From Bog-473 sp963838835 (GTDB lineage Bacteria > Actinomycetota > Acidimicrobiia > Acidimicrobiales > RAAP-2), in NCBI GenBank assembly GCA_963838835.1, contig CAWITA010000023.1, positions 248,001 to 312,000 of the forward strand: a DNA stretch of 64,000 nt. The letters are read 5' to 3'. The notes beneath the pieces are model-generated. The model saw only the letters and a program-made list of their open reading frames with translations. It was not told the DNA's origin and made no database searches. Below, in pieces: positions 36,190 to 44,207 of the stretch. Positions within the stretch are counted from its first letter, which is position 1; each line of letters starts with the position of its first letter. Position numbers and translations under genes: made by a program.

Positions 36190-37854
36190 TCAGGTGGTGA
36201 GGGCGCGCGAATTGCGGATCGACAAGGCGACCAAGGTCAGCGTGGGACCGTAACCCGCCCCGGTCGGGAAGGGCGAGGAGTCGGCGATCATCACGTTGGG
36301 AACGTCATGGAGCCGGCCCCATTCGTCGCAGACCGAGGTCGCCGGGTCGGTCCCCATGCGCACCGTGCCCACGATGTGGCGCGACGTCGGAATGCTCGGC
36401 ATCCTCCACAATCCCTCGATGAAGTCGGTCCCCAGGCGAGGCGAGGAGGTGCTGCGGGACCAGAGGGCCCCCGCCTCTTTCAGGATGGCCTCGAGCTTGG
36501 GGCCGTAGTAGGCCGAGGCGGCCAGCTCGTGGCGGTGGGGGTGGTACGTCGTGCGGGCCACCGGGAGGCCATGGATGTCGCGGATCGCGGGGTCGAGGTC
36601 GACGCGGTTGGTGGCCTGAGGGAGGTCCTCCCCCTGCATGGTGAAGCCGACGAGGTGGTCACGCATGGGAGACTCACGCATCCCCTCCTTGTGCTCGGGT
36701 CCCCAACGGTAGAGCTTGGCCTCGAGCATGGGGTGGGCCGCGCCACCGTGCTCGACCAGGCCGCCTTTGACCCAAGGCAGCCCAGCCTCAGCCGCCGCGG
36801 CCCGGGCCGCCTTGTCGACGATGATGTGGTCGTCGTGGGTATGGGTCACGGCGCGGCCCTTGTGGGCGTGGAGCCTCATCGGCAGTTGGCCAAAGGTGAG
36901 GGTCTGGTAATGGAACATGAGGTTGCGCCCGATCATTGGGTGCTCGAGGCCAGACAGGAGCAGGAGCCGTGGGGTCTCCATGGCTCCCGCCGCGACGATG
37001 ACGTGCTTGGCCGTCTCGGTGTGGGTCTCGCCATCGGCGTCGATCCACTCGACCCCGGTGGCCCGGCCGTTGGCCACGACGATCTTCTTCACGAACGAGT
37101 CAGGACGCAGTTCGGCCCGACCGGACAAGAGGGCGCGGCGCAGGAGGGCGACCGGGTCGCCCTTGGCGTGGATGGGGCAGCCAAAGAAGGCGCAGAAGCC
37201 GCAGTTGTTGCAGGCCGGCCGTCCGTCGTAGGGGACCGAGTTGCAGCCGGTCGGGGCCGGGTAGGGGTGGTAGCCGAGCCGCTCGGCCGCCGCCGAGGTC
37301 ACGAGGGCGCAGTACATGGGAGCTCCGGGGGGCATGGGATAGGGGCCCGAGCGCCACGGGGCGAAGGGGTTGGCCTCGGCGTCCCCTGCCACTCCGACGG
37401 CCCGTTCGGCCTCGGCGTAGTACGGCTCGAGGTCGTCATAGCCGATGGGCCAGTCGGCGATGGTGGCCCCCTCCACCGGCCCGAGCTCGGAGAGGACCCT
37501 GAAGTCGTCTTCCCGAAAGCGCGGAAGCTTGCCGTCCGCGTGCACCCCTCCGCCCCCAACCGTTGCCGGGAGGTTGTTGACCTCACCAACATGCAATCGG
37601 TCCCCGTCTTCCTCCCGGAGCCGGAAAGTTCTGGGCTCGAGCCACGGATCGGGCCCCAGGAAGTGTCGGCTCCAGAACTTGATCTCGTCGTTGGAGTACT
37701 CGTAGAGGAGCTCGTTGGGATCCTCGAGGTTGATCAGGTGGTTCCGCCCTCGCTCGAAGATCACGACGGATCGGCCCGCCGCGGTGAGCACGTCGGCGGC
37801 GGTCGAGCCCCCCGGCCCAGAGCCCACGACGATGGCGTCGAAATCGCGGCTCAC
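36190..37854 (-). CDS. GMC-family oxidoreductase (gluconate dehydrogenase-like large subunit)
   Basis: A 554-residue FAD enzyme from GTG 37854, coupled by GTGA to the upstream small-subunit gene. It has the FAD-binding VVGSGPGGSTAADVL, GEVNNLPATVGGGGVHADGK, a Cys-rich CNNCGFCAFFGCP and the C-terminal TSRHIVGTVRMGTDP plus DSSPFPTGAGYGPTLTLVAL region that carries the active-site residues. It oxidises an alcohol or sugar, passing electrons to a partner; no cytochrome c subunit is present. It lacks a twin-arginine signal. Substrate unknown. Confidence 0.9.
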   Translation of the reverse strand: MSRDFDAIVVGSGPGGSTAADVLTAAGRSVVIFERGRNHLINLEDPNELLYEYSNDEIKFWSRHFLGPDPWLEPRTFRLREEDGDRLHVGEVNNLPATVGGGGVHADGKLPRFREDDFRVLSELGPVEGATIADWPIGYDDLEPYYAEAERAVGVAGDAEANPFAPWRSGPYPMPPGAPMYCALVTSAAAERLGYHPYPAPTGCNSVPYDGRPACNNCGFCAFFGCPIHAKGDPVALLRRALLSGRAELRPDSFVKKIVVANGRATGVEWIDADGETHTETAKHVIVAAGAMETPRLLLLSGLEHPMIGRNLMFHYQTLTFGQLPMRLHAHKGRAVTHTHDDHIIVDKAARAAAAEAGLPWVKGGLVEHGGAAHPMLEAKLYRWGPEHKEGMRESPMRDHLVGFTMQGEDLPQATNRVDLDPAIRDIHGLPVARTTYHPHRHELAASAYYGPKLEAILKEAGALWSRSTSSPRLGTDFIEGLWRMPSIPTSRHIVGTVRMGTDPATSVCDEWGRLHDVPNVMIADSSPFPTGAGYGPTLTLVALSIRNSRALTT

Positions 37855-38447
37855 GGCTGGCTGACCTCCTCGTCGGTGTAGCCCCTCGGTTGGACGTCGC
37901 CGTCCCACCCGATGTTGCGCCAGCCGACCAAGCCCCGGTTGCCCAGGTACTCAGGCGCGCCGTACATGCCCTCGCAGGCGTGCTCGTAGAGGAGTCCGGT
38001 GAACTCGTGGTTGTCCCGAAGTCGATTGTCCTGCTCCTCGGCAGACAGGCCGAGGAAGTCCTCGCCGAGGGCAACGAGACCCTCTTGGTAGCGCTCCTGA
38101 AGGCCAGTCACCTGTCCGAGCCGCTCGCGCTCGGGGATGCCCAACGAGCCTTCGATCCGAGTGCGCCAGGCGAGTTCGTCGCGCGGGGCCAGCCGGTGGA
38201 ATGTGGCGAAGCCGGGCGCACCGCCGAATCGTCCTGAGAACGGCCCTCCCGCCCAGATCAAGGGGGGGTCGCTGGCGAAGGCGCCGAGGAACCCGTCGAT
38301 GTAGTCAACGACGCCGGCCTCGGTCGCTCCGGGGTCTTCGTCGGTCGGGATCAAGCGAGCGCACGCGGCCTGCACGACCGCGTACTGGTGCTCGTCGAAG
38401 AATCGGGGCATCTCAGAGTGTAGGTCTGGGCGTCGGTCACGCGACAA
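37851..38447 (-). CDS. gluconate 2-dehydrogenase subunit 3 family protein
   Basis: A 198-codon frame (TTG 38447; ATG 38411, giving MPRFFDEHQYAVVQAACARL, is a good alternative). The segment ARLIPTDEDPGATEAGVVDY with a later LRDNHEFTGLLYEHACEGMY and PEYLGNRGLVGWRNIGWDGD is typical of the small helper subunit of membrane GMC dehydrogenases. It is coupled to the GMC gene by a 4-bp overlap. It has no evident signal peptide, consistent with the large subunit. Confidence 0.88.
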   Translation of the reverse strand: MSRDRRPDLHSEMPRFFDEHQYAVVQAACARLIPTDEDPGATEAGVVDYIDGFLGAFASDPPLIWAGGPFSGRFGGAPGFATFHRLAPRDELAWRTRIEGSLGIPERERLGQVTGLQERYQEGLVALGEDFLGLSAEEQDNRLRDNHEFTGLLYEHACEGMYGAPEYLGNRGLVGWRNIGWDGDVQPRGYTDEEVSQP

Positions 38448-38569
38448 GCTTCATCGCGCCGATATTTTGCCGATGAGATTGTTGAAGCCGGCCGCTTCAT
38501 AAGCGCCGCGGTGGACGTCGGCTCCGCCGGTCCCCTCAGCTCTGCTCAGGCTCATGCCGATAGACCAGG

Positions 38570-40321
38570 GTGCACGACTTACGCGCTCCGGTGGCCGTCG
38601 GCGACGCGTCGGCTCACCCCACCACTCGGTCGATCCTGGTCCCCGCCGTCTCCGTGCGGCAGGAACTCGCACTGCGCTTCCTGGTCTTGACGACGGTGGC
38701 CGCCGGTGCCTGGTTCTGGCTGTGGTGGCTCGCCACGGGGCACGGGAGCTGGACGAGTCCGCTGGGCGCCGTCAGCACCGTCCTGCTCGCGTGGGTCTTC
38801 CTGATGCCCACCTACTTCTTGTTCTTCGCCTGTCGCATGACCCGACCCAATTTCCGGATCCCGTTACCCGATCTCCGTGTCGCGATGATCGTCACGAAGG
38901 CCCCGTCTGAGCCCTGGGCCGTCGTCCGCACCACGCTCGAGGCGATGGTGGCCCAGGACTACCCCTCCCCTTACGACGTCTGGCTGGCCGACGAGCGACC
39001 GACCACCGAGACCCTCACATGGTGCGGCGCACACCGCGTGCGCGTCTGCACCCGTTTCGGCGCCGAGGACTACCAGCGCCCGACATGGCCGCGCCGGGCC
39101 AAGTCGAAGGAGGGCAACTTGGCGTACTTCTACGACACCGTCGGGTACCGCGACTACGACGTCGTGGTGCAGCTGGACTGCGACCACGTTCCGAACTCGT
39201 CATACCTGACGGCCATGGTGCGTCCGTTCGCCGGCCCGAAGGTCGGGTATACCTGCGCGCCGAGCATCTGCGACTCCAACGCCGACGTGGGATGGACGGT
39301 CCGCGGTCGCCTGTATCGGGAGGCAACGCTGCACGGACCCATGCAGGCGGGCGCCAACGACGGCTATGCCCCCGTGTGCATCGGTTCCCACTACGCCGTG
39401 CGGACTGCTGCGCTGCACAGTGTCGGGGGCCTCGGGCCCGAGCTGGCGGAGGACTTCAGCACGACTTTGTGGCTCCAGTCGGGCGGCTGGGACGGCGTGT
39501 TCGTGCTCGACGCCGAAGCACACGGTGCAGGCCCGGTCAGCGTCGACGAGCTCTTGACCCAGGAGACCCAATGGGCCCGCAGCCTGGGGACGCTCCTGAC
39601 CAAGTGGCTGCCCGGCCGAGTGCGCGGCGTGCCGTGGCGGGCGCGGGTGCGGATGGGGTTCTCGCTCTTCTTCTATCTGGTGATGGGCGTGATGCTGACG
39701 GTGGCGACGCTGCTCCCGGTCACCGGCGTCCTACTGAGGCAGTCGTGGGGTCACACCAGCTTGGTCGACTTCTACGCGCACATGTGGGCGTATTCACTCC
39801 TCCTACTCGGCACCGCGATCTACGTGCGGCACCTCCACGTCTTCCGGCCTCGCGATGCCAAGCTCTGGTCCTGGGAGGCGATCCTCTTCCAGCTCGTGCG
39901 GTGGCCCTGGACATTCGGGTGTTTCCTGCAGGGCATGTATTTCGGGTGGCGCTCCCGTACGCAGGCGTTCAAAGTGACCCCGAAGGGCGCCAGCGAGGAA
40001 AGCGTGCTGCGCGCCCGCTGGCTCCTGCCCATGTTCGCTCTCGGAGCCGTGCCGGCCTGGGTCGTGGTCTTCACACCCCCGAGGGACCTTGTGCTGGGCC
40101 CGGCACTCTTGTGCATTCTCGAGTGCGGCACATACCTCCTGGCGATGCTCGCGATCATCGTGCTGCATCTGGCCCATAACTTCCGTTCCAGCCGGTTGCC
40201 GCTGGGGCCGAGCGGCACGCCAACGCGGCACAGCGTGACCTTGGGCATCACGATTCTGTTCGCCGCGTCCCTGGTGACCCTGGCCGAGGTTGCGCTGCGG
40301 ATTGCGCACGGTTTGATCTAG
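38570..40321 (+). CDS. GT2 membrane glycosyltransferase (cellulose-synthase-like)
   Basis: A 583-residue processive-type glycosyltransferase. Two N-terminal helices (WFWLWWLATG, LLAWVFLMPTYFLFF) precede the GT-A domain with DVWLADERPTTETLTWC, the metal-binding VVVQLDCDHVP (D-x-D), GSHYAVRTAALHSVGGLGPE with ELAEDFST, and TQETQWARSLGT in the place of the Q/RxxRW motif. Four to six C-terminal helices follow. It would add sugar units from a nucleotide sugar to a polysaccharide or glycolipid at the membrane. No PilZ domain or BcsB partner. Start GTG 38570 is tentative. Confidence 0.9.
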   Translation: MHDLRAPVAVGDASAHPTTRSILVPAVSVRQELALRFLVLTTVAAGAWFWLWWLATGHGSWTSPLGAVSTVLLAWVFLMPTYFLFFACRMTRPNFRIPLPDLRVAMIVTKAPSEPWAVVRTTLEAMVAQDYPSPYDVWLADERPTTETLTWCGAHRVRVCTRFGAEDYQRPTWPRRAKSKEGNLAYFYDTVGYRDYDVVVQLDCDHVPNSSYLTAMVRPFAGPKVGYTCAPSICDSNADVGWTVRGRLYREATLHGPMQAGANDGYAPVCIGSHYAVRTAALHSVGGLGPELAEDFSTTLWLQSGGWDGVFVLDAEAHGAGPVSVDELLTQETQWARSLGTLLTKWLPGRVRGVPWRARVRMGFSLFFYLVMGVMLTVATLLPVTGVLLRQSWGHTSLVDFYAHMWAYSLLLLGTAIYVRHLHVFRPRDAKLWSWEAILFQLVRWPWTFGCFLQGMYFGWRSRTQAFKVTPKGASEESVLRARWLLPMFALGAVPAWVVVFTPPRDLVLGPALLCILECGTYLLAMLAIIVLHLAHNFRSSRLPLGPSGTPTRHSVTLGITILFAASLVTLAEVALRIAHGLI

Positions 40322-40611
40322 GGGAGGCTTTTTCCTCCGACCTCCACGGGTCGATTCCTTCCTCGAGTTCGGGGCCGTGCGTGGGCCGGGGCAGGCCGCA
40401 TCCGCTGCCGCCTGGCGAGGCCCGAGAGAAGCACGCCGCTCATGACGAGCAACGCGCCCACAAGCCCTTCGAGGGCCAGATGTGGTGCGCCGGTGAAGGC
40501 CAACGCGCTCGCCGCCGTCGAGACACCAGCACCGGGGTTGGCCACCTGGCTCGCTCCCACGCCGACGACCGCTGCCGTCGTGGAACCGGCAGTGACTACC
40601 GACACTGTCAT
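40318..40611 (-). CDS. small membrane protein with LPxTG-like C-terminus
   Basis: 97 residues after an excellent ribosome site (AAGGAGG, 6 bases from ATG). The N-terminal 40 residues are Ala/Val/Gly/Ser/Thr rich. The C-terminus has LAFTGAPHLALEGLVGALLV and a following hydrophobic stretch then RRQRMRPAP: a FTG motif, hydrophobic helix and positive tail, like a relaxed sortase-sorting signal. No known family. It converges on the glycosyltransferase with a 4-bp overlap. Confidence 0.65.
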   Translation of the reverse strand: MTVSVVTAGSTTAAVVGVGASQVANPGAGVSTAASALAFTGAPHLALEGLVGALLVMSGVLLSGLARRQRMRPAPAHARPRTRGRNRPVEVGGKSLP

Positions 40612-41331
40612 GGATCGCCTCCTTCACCAAGGGCGCGTCTCGACTCGGACACGTCGTTCGGACAGCGCACGTTCGCCACGTGCGAATCGCCAAGAACCGC
40701 CCTGCTCACCTGTTCGCATGTCCAACGCGTGAGGACCGTAATGCTCGTTGCTGCCGATCTCGCGTGCTGGTGTACCGGCAGGGTAAAGCAGCGTGCTGCC
40801 TTGCAGCTACCGCCGTAAGTAACGAATTGGCCTCAGACGTGACGAAAAGTGACGTTCGGATCTACCGGGGACACCGCGGCGCCGATCCGCCCGCGCCCAT
40901 CACAACACACGAGCAACGGAGGCCTGCGGGTTGCCACGTCAAGTCTCTGACGTCCCGCGGGCAGCACCCGGGGAACTCGTCGCCCGTCCCCGAACCACAT
41001 GTGACCCGAAGGTCGCCCTTGCCTGCGTTCGTCGCGATCTCGTGGAGGACTCGTCGAGAGGCTTCGAGGCGAGCGGTGAGCCTCAATGCGCAGCCCGAGG
41101 ACACAGCGGCCGTCAATCTCGACCGAGTGGACCTTCACGCAAGCGCCTCGCGGCCCTGTCGGGACAGCGGCGCGGCCTTTGACACCGGCGGTGCAACACG
41201 CGACGATCACACATAGATTTCTGTGACTGATCGACGAACGAACCGCTAAAGACGCTCAAGCAGACACCCGTGTACCCGACCACCATTGGACGCGCGTCCA
41301 ATCCGCACGTCCGCCTCGTCACTCCACCCCG
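40612..41331. other. intergenic stretch, no supported gene
   Basis: 720 bases with frames on both strands of up to ~180 codons, none resembling a known protein and none with a convincing ribosome site. Promoters of the flanking divergent genes should be here. Confidence 0.4.
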
Positions 41332-42474
41332 TTGATGACACGCATCGTCGTACTCGGAGCTGGATTCGGTGGCCTCGAGCTGACGACCAGGCTCTCCGAC
41401 GAGTTCGGAAGCGATGTCGAGGTCGTGCTCATCGATCGGACCGAGGACTTCGTCTTTGGGTTCTCCAAGCTCGACGTGATGTTCGGCCGGGCCCGGCCCG
41501 ATCAGGTCCGCCACCCCTACCGAGATTTTGCGAAGCCTGGAGTGCAATTTGTGCAATCGGCGATCCGCGCGATCGACCCGAGCTCGAAACGTGTCGAAAC
41601 CGACTCGGGCTCCTTCGACGCCGACGTGCTGGTCGTTGCGCTCGGCGCTGATCTGCATCCGGAAGACACGCCGGGACTCCTGGAGGGTGGCTACGACTTC
41701 TACACCGAACAAAGCGCCTTTGCGCTCCAAGACGTGCTTGCCGCCTTCGACCGGGGTCGCGTCGTCATCGCCGTGACCTCGACACCGTTCAAGTGCCCAC
41801 CCGCACCGAGCGAGACCGCGCTGTTGATGCACGACTTCCTCACCGACCGGGGAACGCGCGACCAGTCTCAGATCTCGTTGGTCATGCCGCTCCCGGCTCC
41901 GATCCCTCCCTCGCCCGAGGCGTCCGAGGCCCTCCTGACAGCCTTCGCCCAACGCGGCATCGATTGGCATCCGAACACGATCGTTCGGGCTCTCGACCCG
42001 CAACGCCGGGTCGCGATCCTCGCGGATGAGACCGAAATGGCCTACGACCTCTTCCTCGGTGTGCCCGCCCACCGAGCACCCCCTGTCGTCCTCGAGTCCG
42101 GGCTGGCGGTCGATGGCTGGATCCCGGTCGACCCGGCAACCCTCGAGACACGGTTCCCCGGCGTGTACGCCGTCGGCGACGTCACCAGCGTGGGAACGCC
42201 CAAGGCCGGGGTGTTCGCCGAAGGCCAAGCCGCAATCGCCGCCGATCGAATCACCGCGACGATCCGCGGAGCGGGCGTGTCGACGGCGTATGACGGACGC
42301 GGCATCTGTTATCTCGAATTTGGCCACAACCAGGTCGCAAAGGTCGACGTCACGTTCCTGGGCGGCCAAGCGCCACGCGGCACACTGGAGGGTCCATCGC
42401 CCACTCTGGCTGCGGAAAAGACGGAGTTCGGCTCGAGCCGCGTCCAGCGTTGGTTCACTCGCACCTGGCCATAA
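41332..42474 (+). CDS. FAD/NAD(P)-dependent oxidoreductase, sulfide:quinone-reductase-like
   Basis: A 380-residue flavoprotein: MTRIVVLGAGFGGLELTTRL (FAD Rossmann), VVLIDRTEDFVFGFSKLDVM, ADVLVVALGADLHPEDTPGL, the second fold around VVIAVTSTPFKCPPAPSE, and the FAD-closing FPGVYAVGDVTSVGTPKAGV. The pattern of TPFKCPPAPSE and GDVTxxGTPKAGVFAEGQA is that of SQR-like and FCSD-like proteins. SQR needs two or three redox cysteines; only the TPFKCPPAP and GICYLEFG Cys are seen, so sulfide oxidation is uncertain and another quinone- or NADH-linked activity is possible. Confidence 0.85.
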   Translation: MMTRIVVLGAGFGGLELTTRLSDEFGSDVEVVLIDRTEDFVFGFSKLDVMFGRARPDQVRHPYRDFAKPGVQFVQSAIRAIDPSSKRVETDSGSFDADVLVVALGADLHPEDTPGLLEGGYDFYTEQSAFALQDVLAAFDRGRVVIAVTSTPFKCPPAPSETALLMHDFLTDRGTRDQSQISLVMPLPAPIPPSPEASEALLTAFAQRGIDWHPNTIVRALDPQRRVAILADETEMAYDLFLGVPAHRAPPVVLESGLAVDGWIPVDPATLETRFPGVYAVGDVTSVGTPKAGVFAEGQAAIAADRITATIRGAGVSTAYDGRGICYLEFGHNQVAKVDVTFLGGQAPRGTLEGPSPTLAAEKTEFGSSRVQRWFTRTWP

Positions 42475-42758
42475 ACGATCAGGATGTCTGGGGTCGCTGA
42501 AAGGAGTCAGGCGGACCTGCCGTCCGATGGGACGCGCGTTCGTCGACGCGGGGTCCCAATCTGCCGAATCGATCGGGCCACCTGGGCGCGGTCGTGGCGC
42601 CGACTCGGGGTTCGGCTACTCCTGCGCCGCGTACGACTGTCTCCAACGGCTTACCGCCGAATCACCCGTCCTCGATGGTCCTGCCGTTGCGCGAGATCGG
42701 GCAACCTGAGATCGCTGATGATGTCCGAGCGGTGCGGCCGACTTTGGCTCCAGGCTCC

Positions 42759-43670
42759 CTACTCGGCTCCTGATTGTCCGAGGAAACCTTCACCCAAATT
42801 CGCCCTTGTCCTCGCCGTCGCGAGCACCGCCACGTACTGCTTGATCACCGTCCCGCCAAGGATCTCGTCGACGAGGTGCCCGATGCCACCAAGCAGCTCA
42901 TCTCTTCGGGCCGCCTTCATGAGCGCATACGAGGACTGAGTCGCCAGCATCTCGAGATAGGTCTCCCTGTCATAGGTGGCCAGCCAGGGATACGTCTTGA
43001 CCAGCGGCGGTTCGAACAGGCTCGAGACATCGGGAGGCTGGGAGAACTTGCGGTCCACCCTGCTCCACACCGCAGCGATGTCACCACCGGCGTCGGCCTT
43101 GCGCTGGATCTCCTCAGCGGAGAGAAAATTCCAATCCCCGACCTCGGGAGCCAAGCGACGGTGAAGGTCACGAACCGGCTTGGCAATCCGCTCGTCGGTG
43201 TGAGTCCCCCCGCCGGCATGGGCGTTCGTCAGCAGCGCCAGGTACCCACCCGGTTGGAGGAGCACGGCGACCTTGGCGAAGGAGATGCTTGGGTCGATCC
43301 AATGGAACGCCGTCGCCGAGACCGCCACGTCGTAGCTTCTTGGGCCAACTTCGAATTCTTCGAACGTGGTCGTCGTGATGTGGACATTCGGAGCGCTGGC
43401 GAGATGGCCACGTGCGATCTTGGCGAGGGACGAGCCAGGCTCAACGCACAGGATCGCTGCGCCGCTCGGTGCGAGCTGGCGGGTGAGCTGGGCGGTGCCA
43501 CATCCGATCTCCAAGATCCGACTGGAGGCATCGATGCCGCAGACGCGCAACAGGTCACTGACGGCCTCGGCCGGGTAGCCAGGACGGGCACGGTCGTAAA
43601 GGGGGGCGACGCCGTCGAACACCTCTCGTGCCGCCGACCGCGGGTCGCAAAGCCCCGCCGGCAACGGCAT
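42759..43670 (-). CDS. class I SAM-dependent methyltransferase
   Basis: 303 residues from the ATG at 43670 (MPLPAGLCDPRSAAREVFDG). SAM-binding motif I is RILEIGCGTAQLTRQLAPSG, followed by ILCVEPGSSLAKIARGHLAS, the motif IV region YDVAVSATAFHWIDPSISFA and LLQPGGYLALLTNAH. It belongs to the UbiE/YcgJ-like methyltransferase group; substrate unknown. Starts further upstream lead into low-complexity Arg-rich sequence and are less likely. Confidence 0.88.
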   Translation of the reverse strand: MPLPAGLCDPRSAAREVFDGVAPLYDRARPGYPAEAVSDLLRVCGIDASSRILEIGCGTAQLTRQLAPSGAAILCVEPGSSLAKIARGHLASAPNVHITTTTFEEFEVGPRSYDVAVSATAFHWIDPSISFAKVAVLLQPGGYLALLTNAHAGGGTHTDERIAKPVRDLHRRLAPEVGDWNFLSAEEIQRKADAGGDIAAVWSRVDRKFSQPPDVSSLFEPPLVKTYPWLATYDRETYLEMLATQSSYALMKAARRDELLGGIGHLVDEILGGTVIKQYVAVLATARTRANLGEGFLGQSGAE

Positions 43671-44207
43671 ATGACCGGCTTCGAGATCGGGTACGGGGCG
43701 CCGCTCGGCCACCGAGCCACCGTAGCGCGGACCAATCGACGCTGGCCCCAACGGCATGGACGCACGGCGAGCCCGGGGTGTCGGACCAAGGATCTCTACC
43801 CGAGAGTCTCGAGAGTAAAACCGGACATTGCAGCGGCGTCGCACTGTTGCCCGGTTGCGTCCACCGGATGCTGGGTAGGAGCACAACAGACGCAACTCGT
43901 GGAGGGAAGAGATGCGAAGCGCATGGAGACGGGAGAACCCGGAGAAACGAGAAGAGCCTCGACCGGACGCTGACCCGCGCCCGAAGCGGCCGCGTCTCCT
44001 CGTCGGGTCCAGGGCGGCCGGTTGCGAGGAACGCTCGTATCGGAGCTGGTACGCCAAGGTGGCCGAAGAGATCCTCGTCGCCGACCAACCGTTCTGCTCG
44101 ACCGAACGGCCTCTCGGTGGGACGGGCCGAGAGCGAGGGCTTCACCTTCATCGGTCCGCGTAGCCACTGACGAACGCAGGCTGGCCGCGACCCCTGTCCG
44201 CATCACC
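43671..44207. other. intergenic stretch, no supported gene
   Basis: 537 bases between two minus-strand genes. Frames are Arg/Pro/Ser rich without family resemblance. Confidence 0.35.

Noticed and set aside
36307..37881. Plus-strand frame of ~524 codons opposite the GMC gene
   Set aside because: Shadow frame; the minus strand carries all GMC motifs.
41113..42369. Minus-strand frame of ~418 codons opposite the SQR-like flavoprotein
   Set aside because: The plus-strand frame has FAD motifs and good codon use; the minus frame has none.
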